A DNA stretch of 64,000 nucleotides from Eutrophocola sp965662685 (GCA_965662685.1 CBFIIQ010000005.1:1-64000); one strand, 5' to 3'; positions 1 to 9,229 are shown, counted from the first letter of the stretch. Numbers and translations: made by a program. The notes: generated from the sequence alone by a model not told the origin.

Positions 1-38
1 TGAGCAACTAAGTCAGATGAACTGATCTGTCTCTTAGC

Positions 39-1754
39 TCAAAGGACTAAATGTCCAATAGGTTTTGACGACGTACATACCTCACTTAATGAAGTAACAC
101 CTACTGCTGCATACTTCATAGCTGCAACAGCTATCGGCTCATAATCCTTACTTTTTCTAGCTTGCTGAATAAATTCATAGGAGTCTTCTTTTCTCAAGGC
201 ATCATTCAACACATCATTCATAACCAGCAACTCAAATACCCCTATTCGCCCTCTGTAACCTGAATTATTACAGTGATGGCAACCCCTGGCTTTTTTAAGA
301 TTTAATTCAATTCCCTGACCTTCCAACCTAGTATCCAGCCAGGTTTTTTCTATAGAAGTAGGCGTGTAATCCTCAGCGCAGTTTTCACACAACCTCCTTA
401 CCAGTCGTTGTGCAAGCACTGCTCTTAACGACGAGGCCGTCAAAAATCCTTCAGCACCCATATCAACCAGTCGCATAGCACTGGAAAGCGAATCATTGGT
501 ATGCAATGTAGATAGAACAAGGTGACCCGTCATGGCTGCACGCAAAGCAATTTCTGCAGTCTCACCATCACGAATCTCACCAATCAAAATAATATCGGGG
601 TCCTGACGCAACGCCGCTCTCAATACCCGCGCAAAACTCAAATCAATTTTAGGGTTAATCTGCACCTGATTTATTCTGGATAGTTTGTATTCAACCGGGT
701 CTTCCACCGTGATTATTTTTTTCCCTGCTTCGTTTAGTTCCTGCAGGGCCCCATAAAGCGTCGTAGTTTTACCGCTTCCTGTCGGACCGGTAACCAATAT
801 CAAACCATGGGGTAGATGAATAAGCCGCCTGAAAGTCTCGAGCATTTTTTCCGGCATACCTACCTCGCCCAAATGAGTTGCACCAGCGCTTTGATCCAGT
901 AGCCTCAGCACCACCGATTCACCATTTTCGATTGGCATGGTCGATACACGAATATCCAGCTTTCTGTTTTTAACTATCAAGCTGAAGCGTCCATCCTGGG
1001 GCAAACGCTTTTCAGAAATGTTCAACCCCGCCATCAATTTCAAACGCAAAACCAAAGGAGCGGAAATTCTTTTTTCTTTTACAATCTGCTCATGTAATAC
1101 ACCATCAACCCTTTGCCTTATTCTGAGTACTGATTCATCAGGCTCGATATGAATATCTGAAGCTCTAACCTGTACAGCATCTTCAAAAATGGACTTCAAC
1201 AACTTGACAACCGTTGCCCCTTCTTCTTCATCAGAAGGGGTCAGTTCCTCAAGATCAAATTGACCTTCGGTAATTTCTTCATCAAGCTCTTCAGCATAGC
1301 TGGCAATTTCTTCCGTTCGGCGATAAACCAGATCAAGAGTGCTAAGCAGATCTTTCTCACGAACAATGGCAATTTCCATATTACTTTGCAGAATTCTTAA
1401 TAATTCATCGTAGGCATAAATATCAAGTGGATCCACCAAACCCACTGAAACACCTTTTTCGTTTTCAGAAAGTATTATTGCCCTGAATCTTCGCGCATAA
1501 ACTTCAGGCAGTCTTTGAACCAGGCCAACATCAAAGTTATGTACTTTCAAATCAACAAATGGAATGTTTAACTGTTGTGATAAAAAATCCAAAAAACGCA
1601 TCTCATCTATATAGCCCATTTCGATAAGAGTACGACCAAGCTTGAGACCATTTTGCTTCTGCCTTTCCAGCGCATCATGCAGCTGGGCTTCAGAAATAAT
1701 ATGATTCTGAACCAGGAGATCGCCAATTCTGACTTTTTTCTTTACAGCACTCAT
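39..1754 (-). CDS. mshE: MshE, MSHA pilus extension ATPase (GspE/PilB family)
   Basis: This is the cytoplasmic AAA+ motor that powers pilin polymerisation in the MSHA type IV pilus; 571 aa is full length. Residues 9-32 and about 37-69 form two MshEN modules (RIGDLL..., KLGRTLIEMG...), the repeat known to bind cyclic di-GMP in MshE and PilB-type ATPases. Walker A GPTGSGKTT is near residue 325, the Walker B/Asp-box ILIGEIRD near 390, the His box STLHTND follows, and CENC/CHHC zinc-type cysteine pairs lie near 456 and 493. It starts 2 bp after the mshN stop, so it is translated from the same operon. Family assignment is very secure; mshE rather than pilB rests on the neighbours and the N-terminal MshEN pair. 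Confidence 0.95.
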   Translation of the reverse strand: MSAVKKKVRIGDLLVQNHIISEAQLHDALERQKQNGLKLGRTLIEMGYIDEMRFLDFLSQQLNIPFVDLKVHNFDVGLVQRLPEVYARRFRAIILSENEKGVSVGLVDPLDIYAYDELLRILQSNMEIAIVREKDLLSTLDLVYRRTEEIASYAEELDEEITEGQFDLEELTPSDEEEGATVVKLLKSIFEDAVQVRASDIHIEPDESVLRIRQRVDGVLHEQIVKEKRISAPLVLRLKLMAGLNISEKRLPQDGRFSLIVKNRKLDIRVSTMPIENGESVVLRLLDQSAGATHLGEVGMPEKMLETFRRLIHLPHGLILVTGPTGSGKTTTLYGALQELNEAGKKIITVEDPVEYKLSRINQVQINPKIDLSFARVLRAALRQDPDIILIGEIRDGETAEIALRAAMTGHLVLSTLHTNDSLSSAMRLVDMGAEGFLTASSLRAVLAQRLVRRLCENCAEDYTPTSIEKTWLDTRLEGQGIELNLKKARGCHHCNNSGYRGRIGVFELLVMNDVLNDALRKEDSYEFIQQARKSKDYEPIAVAAMKYAAVGVTSLSEVCTSSKPIGHLVL

Positions 1755-1756
1755 GA

Positions 1757-3109
1757 TTAGTTTCTCAGAAACCTCATCCTGTTCTGACTGTATTGCCTTA
1801 AAGCTGAATCAAGTTCAGAATTTTGCAAGGCGGTCTGATAACTTGAAATTGCATCATCAATTTCTCCACCAGCTTCAAGAGAAACTCCCATACCTACCCA
1901 CCAACGCGCCTGCTGGCTATCATGACGGATCAAGTTCTGATACGTCTCAATAGCCCTGGCATGCTGTTTATTCTGCTGATAGGCAGAGGCAAGTAGTTCA
2001 TAATATTCTGGATCAGTAGCCAATGCTGGAGGATTGTCGGCCAAATAATTTGCAGCAGCATCAGGATCATTATCTAAAATCAGCAACCTTGCCTTGATTT
2101 TTTTGTAGGCGGAATAATTGGGTGCTAATAGTAAACCCTGATCAACAATTACGGCTGCCTGCTGATATTCCTGCTGGGCAAAAAGCAGAGTGGCCAGCGT
2201 TTCTCTTGAATGATGCGCTTCAGCATTCTCTTCGATAAATTCCAGTAACTGCGCATAGGCATCTATAATCTGACCCCGCTGAATCAATGAGGCAGCATTT
2301 TTGCTGACATTGATATCTTGCTCTTCAAGGCTGAGCAAACGTGCTGTCTTAACTGGCGCTCTGTCAAATTCCACATTCTCTACAATAACTTCAGGTTTGG
2401 TACTAACTGAAGAATTGCTCTCTACGGATTGATTAATAGCTGTAAGCGTATTAATACTTTCAGGCTGACTCTGTTGCTCTGCCAAACCTTCAATAATCAA
2501 ACTTTTACCTATGCTGTTTCCCACACTGGACTCTTCATAAACCAGAAAATCAAAGGCGTCTTTCATCGCTACATTTATTCGTATACCTGTATCTGTACTA
2601 TTAACTCCCAAGCCAGCTATATTGACATCGTTATGTGAAATATTACGTATTTCAGGCAGCAGTATTTCAATGCCATAATCATTTCTTGAAACAATTTCAA
2701 ATGAAAAATCGTCAATTGATACAACCCTCAAAACAAAACCTTTTGCTGTATTACTATCAACAAATACACTAACACTTTTATCAAAAGAATTATTTTGAGC
2801 AGGTTCGATTTGATTATTACTAACAACTGACCCGGGTGCTTGATTAAAATTACTATCCTCGGCTACTCCGATTTGTCGGGAGCTCAAATTAATATCTCGC
2901 TCAATCACAGCATTCGGTGATTCCCGGAAATAGAAATATCCACTAACAACACCTAATAATATTCCTGCAAATATAAGTCCAATTACCTTCCAGTTTTTAA
3001 CACCACTTTCGTCAAAATCCTGGCTACCTAAATATCCAGACGGAACAGCACCTGAGGCCAGGCGTTTACGCCTGTCCAGGTCTTTAAGCATGTCATTAAC
3101 AAGACTCAT
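1757..3109 (-). CDS. mshN: MshN, MSHA biogenesis TPR protein
   Basis: A 450-aa bitopic inner-membrane protein. The N-terminus MSLVNDMLKDLDRRKR is the typical MshN start, one transmembrane helix lies at about residues 39-62, a low-complexity periplasmic stretch follows, and TPR-like helical repeats occupy about 270-440. In the MSHA system MshN is thought to be a periplasmic scaffold for the envelope-spanning assembly machine. It lies 61 bp after mshL; in most MSHA loci the AAA ATPase mshM sits between them and is absent here. The start ATG is at 3109. Confidence 0.88.
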   Translation of the reverse strand: MSLVNDMLKDLDRRKRLASGAVPSGYLGSQDFDESGVKNWKVIGLIFAGILLGVVSGYFYFRESPNAVIERDINLSSRQIGVAEDSNFNQAPGSVVSNNQIEPAQNNSFDKSVSVFVDSNTAKGFVLRVVSIDDFSFEIVSRNDYGIEILLPEIRNISHNDVNIAGLGVNSTDTGIRINVAMKDAFDFLVYEESSVGNSIGKSLIIEGLAEQQSQPESINTLTAINQSVESNSSVSTKPEVIVENVEFDRAPVKTARLLSLEEQDINVSKNAASLIQRGQIIDAYAQLLEFIEENAEAHHSRETLATLLFAQQEYQQAAVIVDQGLLLAPNYSAYKKIKARLLILDNDPDAAANYLADNPPALATDPEYYELLASAYQQNKQHARAIETYQNLIRHDSQQARWWVGMGVSLEAGGEIDDAISSYQTALQNSELDSALRQYSQNRMRFLRN

Positions 3110-3170
3110 TCACTGCTCCGAAACTCATAACTTTTGTTTCAAATAAAATTAAAAATAATTATCGAACAGA

Positions 3171-4985
3171 TTACCTATAGTAGGGATCTATCTCTTTACG
3201 AATATTCTCAAAACCTTCTTTATGCTCGTTAAGCACTTCCTGCATCATGGTGTCCTGGTCAACCAATGCTCTTAACAAAATAACCAATTCAGTTTTAATT
3301 GTTTCACGCTGTCTTTGCTCAAAGGCATTACCCAGTATCGGAAAATCCTTTGCGCCGGGCACACCCGCTTCCTGACCACGGGATCTGGTCTGCATCAAGC
3401 CGGAAATCACAATCACTTCGCCATTCCTTGCCCTGGCGATACTGTCAGATTCCCGAGTTGTACTATTGGCAAGAGGAAACTCCTGACCACCAATGACTTT
3501 AATATCTTCTTTTACCTGGCTAAGAATCGGGTGAATGTGCAGGGTGATATCTCCACTGGCACTTATCTGTGGCGTCACATCCAGTGCAATCCCTGAAAAG
3601 AATGGCTGCAAATTATTATTTTGATTAGTAGTCGCCAGATCGCCGGCACCAAAACTTACGGTATTGGCTTCTGTTAAGAAAAACTGTTCATCACCAACCT
3701 TGAATACGGCTTTTTGATTATTCAAAGTTGATATACGAGGACTTGAAATAACCTGCACATTGCCCTGTGACTCCAGCAGCTGAATTACGGCATTGAAATC
3801 CGTCGAATCATAACTGACAGCCATAGGACTGCCGATAGCATCAAGGCTGTCACCAAAGAAACTAAATTCAGCACTCACCTCATTATCTGAATTAACTTTG
3901 CCTAGTGCGGTCAAATCTATTCCGGATTGAAAATTCTCCTTCAATTCCACTTCGAGAATTTTAGCTTCGAGTATTACCTGGCGCTGCAAGGCTTCTTGTG
4001 AAGCACTCAGAAAATCCTCCACCTGAGACAATTCTTCTGGAAAAGCGCGCACCACAACCATACCCGTTTGTGGGGAGACTATAACTGAACGCTCGTTATT
4101 GGCAGACTGGGTCAATACTTCGGAGACACCACTCTGGCTTTGTCTTACCTGACCGGAGTTAATAATTTCGAGAATTACTGCTTCCAGACCTTGCCAATAA
4201 TCTGACTGGGTTGAAGTATTTATGCTGGCGCCACCAGTGTTACTGCTACCAATACTGCCCTGACCACCTGCGCCACCAGCACCGCCAGCTAACAATCCTG
4301 CTGCACCTGCAGCTTGCCCGCGTGCTGTATTACCAACTCCTAATAATGCCTGCCCCAGACCCGGAGTTCCCAATGCAGACTGTCCCTGGGTAATACCTGT
4401 CGCCACTATTTGCATATTGGAACTTCCGTTACGCTTAACATTCAAATAGTCAACATAGAAAATCCGCGTTTGAAGCCCGCCAGGCAATACCTGATAAATA
4501 TTGCCTTGCTTGTTAATCACAAATCCATACAGATCACTCACCTGATCGAGCGCTTCCTGCAGGCTGACATTTTTAAGATCCAAGGCAGATATTGATCCTG
4601 AAACCCCTGGATGTACTGCGACACTGTATTCCGTACCAGAAGTCAGCAAGGCAAAAAACTCTCTGGCATCCATTGGCTGTTGCACGACAAAATCAAATCT
4701 TTCTTCCACAGGTTGTAAAGATTCACTGTTTAACGTTAAACCCGGAACCAATGCCTGTAAAACATCGGCAGGTGGCTGAGAAACAGGATTCGAATCCACC
4801 ATCGAAGTAGCTTGGAAGCCGTCCTCAATAGCGCTCTGGATATCATCCATCGTCGTCAGATCTATACCAGAGTATTTCCCGGAAGAATTACACCCGCAAA
4901 CCAGGAATAATACTGACCATGAAATCAGCCATCGTTTACTTACACGACAACTTGACGAATGATTATTGATCATATCGTAGAGCAT
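3171..4985 (-). CDS. mshL: MshL, outer-membrane secretin of the MSHA pilus
   Basis: A 604-aa secretin forming the outer-membrane ring through which the pilus passes. The N-terminus has a hydrophobic signal segment ending in a lipobox-like LVCGC (about residues 28-32), so it is probably a lipoprotein. A secretin/TonB short N-terminal domain (QPMDAREFFALLTSG region) is followed by a Gly/Ala-rich insert around 200-260 and the C-terminal secretin beta-barrel, with VQVISSPRISTLNNQKA and the GEVIVISGLM signature. Its ATG directly abuts the TAA of mshK (TAAATG). The Gly/Ala-rich insert is a low-complexity stretch that may vary between strains (inference). Confidence 0.93.
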   Translation of the reverse strand: MLYDMINNHSSSCRVSKRWLISWSVLFLVCGCNSSGKYSGIDLTTMDDIQSAIEDGFQATSMVDSNPVSQPPADVLQALVPGLTLNSESLQPVEERFDFVVQQPMDAREFFALLTSGTEYSVAVHPGVSGSISALDLKNVSLQEALDQVSDLYGFVINKQGNIYQVLPGGLQTRIFYVDYLNVKRNGSSNMQIVATGITQGQSALGTPGLGQALLGVGNTARGQAAGAAGLLAGGAGGAGGQGSIGSSNTGGASINTSTQSDYWQGLEAVILEIINSGQVRQSQSGVSEVLTQSANNERSVIVSPQTGMVVVRAFPEELSQVEDFLSASQEALQRQVILEAKILEVELKENFQSGIDLTALGKVNSDNEVSAEFSFFGDSLDAIGSPMAVSYDSTDFNAVIQLLESQGNVQVISSPRISTLNNQKAVFKVGDEQFFLTEANTVSFGAGDLATTNQNNNLQPFFSGIALDVTPQISASGDITLHIHPILSQVKEDIKVIGGQEFPLANSTTRESDSIARARNGEVIVISGLMQTRSRGQEAGVPGAKDFPILGNAFEQRQRETIKTELVILLRALVDQDTMMQEVLNEHKEGFENIRKEIDPYYR

Positions 4986-5369
4986 TTACTCTTCACCCTT
5001 TGTTAAAGTCTTGACGGACCCGCTATACAGTTCCAAAACCTGATCCTCACCGGCTACTTGCAAAGTCACGCTGTTCTTGTCGATTTTCACTACTTCCGCG
5101 TTACCAATGACATCACCTTCTCTAACCTGTCTTGAATTAATAACGGCTATTTTCATATTCGGTCTAAGTAATATGGAGGTGACCTTATAGGAGGACACCA
5201 GGCTGAAAAGATTTGCTTGCGGCGCGCTTCCGGCTGTTGAAAATAATGGCGCCGTCGGATCTCTCAGTATTTCTTCTGCATTAATTCCTGAACTATCAGT
5301 CTGTGCACTTGCCCCAAAACTAAAGACTCCCAACATACTGACCACGGGCATGAGATGAGAAAAATTCAT
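4986..5369 (-). CDS. mshK: MshK, MSHA biogenesis protein (PilP-like)
   Basis: A small secreted or periplasmic protein (about 127 aa from the ATG at 5369) with a signal peptide ending near GASAQT and the RDPTAPL motif common to MshK/PilP-like proteins. It probably contacts the secretin. The longer reading from a TTG at 5429 would put 20 unlikely residues before the signal peptide and overlap mshJ by 47 bp, so 5369 is preferred; it leaves 13 bp after the mshJ stop. No strong Shine-Dalgarno is visible, so the exact start is less certain than the identity. Confidence 0.8.
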   Translation of the reverse strand: MNFSHLMPVVSMLGVFSFGASAQTDSSGINAEEILRDPTAPLFSTAGSAPQANLFSLVSSYKVTSILLRPNMKIAVINSRQVREGDVIGNAEVVKIDKNSVTLQVAGEDQVLELYSGSVKTLTKGEE

Positions 5370-5382
5370 TACGAACTTTGCA

Positions 5383-6093
5383 CTAAACACCAATCCACTC
5401 CTGCCGCGTACTAAGAGTGAAAATATCAAGAGTAATAGTTGAGACAGGCCATTGGCTTACTTCATAATTAAGTGACTGCCAGAAAAAACTGGATTCGAGG
5501 TTTTCCAGGCTTCTTAGATAGCGAATGGTTTCAAGGTAGTCCCCCTCAAAGACCATGCGCAAACCATGACGATAAACATTAAGTTCATTATTTGAGCTCA
5601 AGCCACCTTCAGCGCCCATTACTGACTCGCCTACCAGGGGAGTTACTGAACCGGAACTCGCACTTGTCATCATTACAGAAGGCAGGTTTTCCAGAGTAAC
5701 CAATTTCAATGTGCTTTCCCGCTGCAGGATGGTTGAAAGCACCTGAGCCATCTGCCTTGGCTGAATCAATTGGCCATATAACTGCCTGAGTTCGTTATCT
5801 ACCTTAATCGTTTCCTGCTGCAGTTCCTGCTGCCTGTTTCTGGCAAAGGCATTCGGATCGCTGCGATAATTATTCTGAATGCTGATATAGCGAGTAGCTT
5901 CTTCTGTAATCTGCGCATTCAGTATGGTTGAACGCCTGTTAAGTTCTTCCTGATTCGCATTCATACGATCAAAAACCAGAATCAACCAGGCATAACCAAT
6001 AACAAGCAAAACGACGCCAAGCAAAATAGCCCGCTCGCCAAGCTGCCTTGCTTCGATAGATGCGATGACTTTTTTAATATCCGGTTTATTCAC
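5383..6093 (-). CDS. mshJ: MshJ, PilO-like inner-membrane alignment protein
   Basis: A bitopic PilO/GspM-like protein: a short cytoplasmic N-terminus, one transmembrane helix (AILLGVVLLVIGYAWLILVF) and a periplasmic coiled coil followed by a ferredoxin-like domain. It partners the preceding PilN-like protein in the inner-membrane platform. The start chosen is GTG at 6093, because a GAAAGG Shine-Dalgarno (6101-6106) sits 7 nt upstream and the sequence begins after the stop of the PilN-like gene. A longer reading from 6141 would overlap that gene by 44 bp and lacks such a site. Confidence 0.82.
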   Translation of the reverse strand: MNKPDIKKVIASIEARQLGERAILLGVVLLVIGYAWLILVFDRMNANQEELNRRSTILNAQITEEATRYISIQNNYRSDPNAFARNRQQELQQETIKVDNELRQLYGQLIQPRQMAQVLSTILQRESTLKLVTLENLPSVMMTSASSGSVTPLVGESVMGAEGGLSSNNELNVYRHGLRMVFEGDYLETIRYLRSLENLESSFFWQSLNYEVSQWPVSTITLDIFTLSTRQEWIGV

Positions 6094-6097
6094 AAAT

Positions 6098-6721
6098 TTA
6101 CCTTTCGCCCGAACCTGTACCGGCACCTGTAGCAACATCAAACCTCATGACGGTATCCAGTTGGTTTTCTGCAGTAGCATTGGATATCTTCAAAGTCTGA
6201 AAAGTTTTTCCATTATAGGAATCACCATTTCTTAAATTCTGCAGGTAAAGTGGTACGTTTTCCGCTCTGGATACTTCGCCCCCCAAAAACACACTTTCAC
6301 CACCATTGCGTAAATTGATTGAAGTTAGTCTCAGACCATCAATATGATAACGAGCGAGATCTGCCAGGAATTCTGAAAAACCTGCCGTATTGCCAATGTC
6401 TCTGCCATCAAGAAAATTCAGCAGGGCTTTTTTGCCCGCCAGGTTTTCCTGCAAGCTTTGCACAGAGCTGGCAAGGCTGGAATCTTCACTTTGCACTCCA
6501 TAGGTATCAATCAAGGCATTGGTTCTGTCTCGAGCCTCACTTAAATCGGCTTCCAGTGCACCAACCTTCCCTTGCAGTGAGTAGGAGCCATAACCCTCAA
6601 CAAGAGTGGCAAGAACAAGCAGGATAGTGAATACCACCACAAGCCCGGCCATATTTTCAAAATCAAGCAAGTCCTTTTTCTTTCTGAACTGCGGCAGATA
6701 AAGATTTATTTGTTGATTCAT
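6098..6721 (-). CDS. PilN-like MSHA biogenesis protein (often called MshI2)
   Basis: About 207 aa from ATG 6721, beginning MNQQINLYLPQFRKKK, the typical PilN/MshI2 opening (a short motif that docks on the PilM-like protein). One transmembrane helix (MAGLVVVFTILLVLATLV) is followed by a coiled coil and a periplasmic domain. The ATG overlaps the stop of the upstream mshI in an ATGA arrangement, which fixes the start and implies translational coupling. The longer ORF up to 6769 adds residues with no family resemblance. Together with MshI and MshJ it would form the PilM/N/O-like inner-membrane complex. Confidence 0.82.
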   Translation of the reverse strand: MNQQINLYLPQFRKKKDLLDFENMAGLVVVFTILLVLATLVEGYGSYSLQGKVGALEADLSEARDRTNALIDTYGVQSEDSSLASSVQSLQENLAGKKALLNFLDGRDIGNTAGFSEFLADLARYHIDGLRLTSINLRNGGESVFLGGEVSRAENVPLYLQNLRNGDSYNGKTFQTLKISNATAENQLDTVMRFDVATGAGTGSGER

Positions 6722-7656
6722 GCAGCCACCTGCATATCGCGCATGGCACCGCCAATGGCAAGGATGCATGACTGCTGGAGGATTTCCGGAAATTCACTTT
6801 CACTATCAAGCTCATCAGCCAGCTTCAGGCCTGCTACTCTGGCAATCATCAAGTCATTCAGCTGCTTGACCAGCATGTCGCTGTCATTTTCTCCCGGAGC
6901 GATAAGGATGTTGGTAATCGGTGACTGTCCCATCTGACTTTCGTAGTAATCCAGCGAGCGTTCAATTTCCAGTACCAACCTTTCTTTTACCGAGACCCAC
7001 TCTTCGGAATTCAGAATGCTCTGATCAACTCGCGTATTGAGGTGACGCGTCAGATATATATTTCCAGCCTTACAAAGATTCAGCGTGCTGCCACTGCTGC
7101 GCAGGTCTATAAACGCAAGGCCGTTGCTGTCATCGCTGAAATTATTGGAAATATTCAGTAGCACCAGTTCCGGAATATCAATTGATTTGAGCTCCAACCC
7201 GGAGTCCAGAATCAGCTTAACGATTTGTTTGATTTTGGATTTACGCGTTGCGACCACATAGACCATGTCATTTTGACCACGGTAGGCATCTTCAGGAACA
7301 GGAAAAAGCGTTACTGCCAGCTCATCAACCGGACTATCAACCAGATCCTTGATTTTCCATTTAACAGCAGATTCCATTTCGTGGGATTCCACCTTGGGAG
7401 CCTCGACCAGGAAAAGTTTATAGTCCGAATGAGTTAATACGAAATTGACATCGGCACCTTGCAGATCCAGTTTCTTCACTTCGCGCTCTAGAATGCTTAA
7501 CTGTGCTGTTTCAGAGTCAGCAGTAAATTCTTCGCAATACTTCAGGACAGGCTTGCCTTTTTCCTGGATTACATAGGCAATAGTCAATTTACCTGCACTG
7601 GCGGAAACTCCCACCAATCCAGCTTTGCCTCTTTTTTTGCTAAAAAATTTAAACAA
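6718..7656 (-). CDS. mshI: MshI, PilM-like actin-fold MSHA assembly protein
   Basis: A 312-aa cytoplasmic protein of the PilM/GspL actin-like ATPase fold, first gene of the MSHA operon present here. It carries SASAGKLTIAYV near the N-terminus and the LAFIDLRSSGSTL phosphate-binding-type loop near 180. The start is a TTG at 7656 (FKFFSKKRGKAGL follows) with a purine-rich GAGGGAAG Shine-Dalgarno a few bases upstream; no ATG lies nearby. The operon promoter should be in 7657-7904, which ends at the assembly gap. mshH, which precedes mshI in Vibrio and Shewanella, is not here. Confidence 0.85.
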   Translation of the reverse strand: MFKFFSKKRGKAGLVGVSASAGKLTIAYVIQEKGKPVLKYCEEFTADSETAQLSILEREVKKLDLQGADVNFVLTHSDYKLFLVEAPKVESHEMESAVKWKIKDLVDSPVDELAVTLFPVPEDAYRGQNDMVYVVATRKSKIKQIVKLILDSGLELKSIDIPELVLLNISNNFSDDSNGLAFIDLRSSGSTLNLCKAGNIYLTRHLNTRVDQSILNSEEWVSVKERLVLEIERSLDYYESQMGQSPITNILIAPGENDSDMLVKQLNDLMIARVAGLKLADELDSESEFPEILQQSCILAIGGAMRDMQVAA

Positions 7657-7904
7657 CTTTCTTCCCTCTGCACCGGCTTAAGTGATATCCCGGTTTCACT
7701 CCTGATCCTGATATACAGCAATCCTCTTCATCAAAACTTGCTATTCAGGTATGCCAAATACTTTGCGACTACTGTAAAACGCAATTCTAGGCACTCCTGC
7801 TTCAGGAACGTATGGGAAAAACTCCTCAAATTGCCCATTTTTTGCTCATTTGATCGTTATTTGGAGATTTTTTGTGTCAGTATAGAGCAGTGACACACTT
7901 TTTA
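7657..7904. other. Intergenic region upstream of the msh operon
   Basis: About 250 bp between mshI (minus) and the assembly gap before trmL (plus). It must hold the promoter of the msh operon and possibly that of trmL. No convincing sigma-70 boxes or operators were seen by eye, and no ORF with coding character is present. Confidence 0.5.
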
Positions 7905-7971
7905 NNNNNNNNNNNNNNNNNNNNNNNNNNNNNNNNNNNNNNNNNNNNNNNNNNNNNNNNNNNNNNNNNNN
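7905..7971. other. Assembly gap (67 Ns)
   Basis: A run of 67 undetermined bases. It removes the start codon and first few codons of trmL and possibly its promoter. ORFs that read through the Ns are artefacts. Confidence 0.99.
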
Positions 7972-8436
7972 GTATTTTACGAACCCGAAATCCCTCCCAA
8001 TACTGGCAATGCCATGCGCTTGTGCAGCAACACTGGCTGCACACTTCACTTAATTGAACCATTGGGTTTTGTGCTGGACGACAAGCGACTGAGAAGAGCG
8101 GGACTGGACTACAGTGAATATAGCGACCTGAAGACCTACAGAAATTGGCAAGACTTCATTGAAAGCTGCTGCCCCGAGCGCTTGTATGCCTTGAGCACCA
8201 AGGGCCAGGCTCTTTATACAGAACCCGTATTTCAGGAGGGTGATTACTTTGTTTTTGGCCCGGAAACCAGGGGCTTACCGGAGCAGATACGCTCTGCCGA
8301 GGAGGTGACCCAGGTGTTAAAACTGCCAATGCAGCCTGAAAGTCGCAGTCTTAATCTATCCAATTCCGCCGCCATCATCATCTATGAAGCCTGGCGTCAG
8401 ACAGGGTTTAAAGGCATGCTTCCTGTAAGCACATAG
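7972..8436 (+). CDS. trmL: TrmL, tRNA (cytidine/uridine-34-2'-O)-methyltransferase, 5' end in gap
   Basis: A SPOUT-class methyltransferase that 2'-O-methylates the wobble base of tRNA-Leu. The reading frame is open from the first base after the gap and gives YEPEIPPNTGNAMRLC, the canonical TrmL N-terminus, so only about four residues are missing and the true start lies near 7960 inside the Ns. An internal ATG at 8014 is not the start. The knot motifs FGPETRGLP and SLNLSNSAAIIIYEAWRQ are intact. Total length would be about 158 aa, as in E. coli. It converges on secB across a bidirectional hairpin. Confidence 0.93.
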   Translation, partial: VFYEPEIPPNTGNAMRLCSNTGCTLHLIEPLGFVLDDKRLRRAGLDYSEYSDLKTYRNWQDFIESCCPERLYALSTKGQALYTEPVFQEGDYFVFGPETRGLPEQIRSAEEVTQVLKLPMQPESRSLNLSNSAAIIIYEAWRQTGFKGMLPVST

Positions 8437-8480
8437 CGCCAAATTGGCTGTAGCTGTCTGCGTCGAGAGAGCGGGCAAAA

Positions 8481-8517
8481 AAAATGCCGTAAAGGTATGA
8501 TTCCCTTGCGGCATTTT
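8481..8517. terminator. Bidirectional intrinsic terminator between trmL and secB
   Basis: Arms 8481-8495 and 8503-8517 form a 15-bp stem (AAAATGCCG paired with CGGCATTTT, one wobble, one mismatch) with a 7-nt loop. It is preceded by an A run and ends in TTTT, so it can terminate the convergent trmL (plus) and secB (minus) transcripts. Confidence 0.8.
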
Positions 8518-8566
8518 CGAAATATATCTAACCTTTTGTTTTTAAATAATTTTTTCGGCAAGCAAG

Positions 8567-9145
8567 TCAGTGAGACTGAGAATCTCCCGATTCAGTTGAC
8601 GCCTCGGCTGCAGCCGGTTCCGACGCTTGCTGACCTTCCTGTGCTGCCAGCTGCTCGGCCTGCTGCTGCTTGGCCTGCTGATAGATATTTTCAAAGTTGA
8701 TCGGCGCAAGTAGCAAGGCCGGAAAACTACCACGGGTTACCAGACCATCAATGGCTTCCCGGCCATAGGGGAAAAGTATATTCGGGCAAGTAATAGTAAG
8801 TACTTGCTCCAGCTGTTCGTTATTAATTCCGCGGATTTCGAAAATACCTGCCTGCTGCACTTCCACCAGGAAAACGGTCTTGTCGTCCTGCTTCACATCG
8901 GCTGTCAGGCGCAAAACAACCTCATAAACACCCTCATCAACTTTGGTGCTGCGGTTATTGATATTGAAGTTAACCTGGGGACTATACTGCTGACGAAACA
9001 CAGTTGGCGTATCAGGCGCCTCAAAACTTGCATCCTTTACATAAACTCGTTGTACAGCAAAACGTTGCCCTTCCTGGCCTTCCTGTCCCGCTTGACTGCC
9101 GGCCTGCGCTTCTGCAGGTTTTTGCTCTTGATCGTTCTCTGCCAT
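8567..9145 (-). CDS. secB: SecB, protein-export chaperone
   Basis: A tetrameric cytosolic chaperone that keeps precursors unfolded and delivers them to SecA. The core (residues about 25-155) matches SecB throughout, including FAVQRVYVKDASFEAP and FPYGREAIDGLVTRGSFP. Compared with the roughly 155-aa E. coli protein, this one (192 aa) has a longer Glu/Gln-rich N-terminus and a Gln/Ala/Glu-rich C-terminal tail of about 35 residues. It follows the rhodanese gene; the glutaredoxin gene grxC that often sits between them is missing. Confidence 0.96.
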   Translation of the reverse strand: MAENDQEQKPAEAQAGSQAGQEGQEGQRFAVQRVYVKDASFEAPDTPTVFRQQYSPQVNFNINNRSTKVDEGVYEVVLRLTADVKQDDKTVFLVEVQQAGIFEIRGINNEQLEQVLTITCPNILFPYGREAIDGLVTRGSFPALLLAPINFENIYQQAKQQQAEQLAAQEGQQASEPAAAEASTESGDSQSH

Positions 9146-9229
9146 GTTCTGCCCTTATATCAATAGTTTGTTTATTCTGATTTTGCCTTTCTGGATTGGA
9201 ATCGAGTTTGAATTTTAGCCTGACTGGAT

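Noticed and set aside
7846..8062. Short ORFs through the Ns
   Set aside because: They exist only because the gap is read as unknown residues; the trmL frame explains the downstream part.
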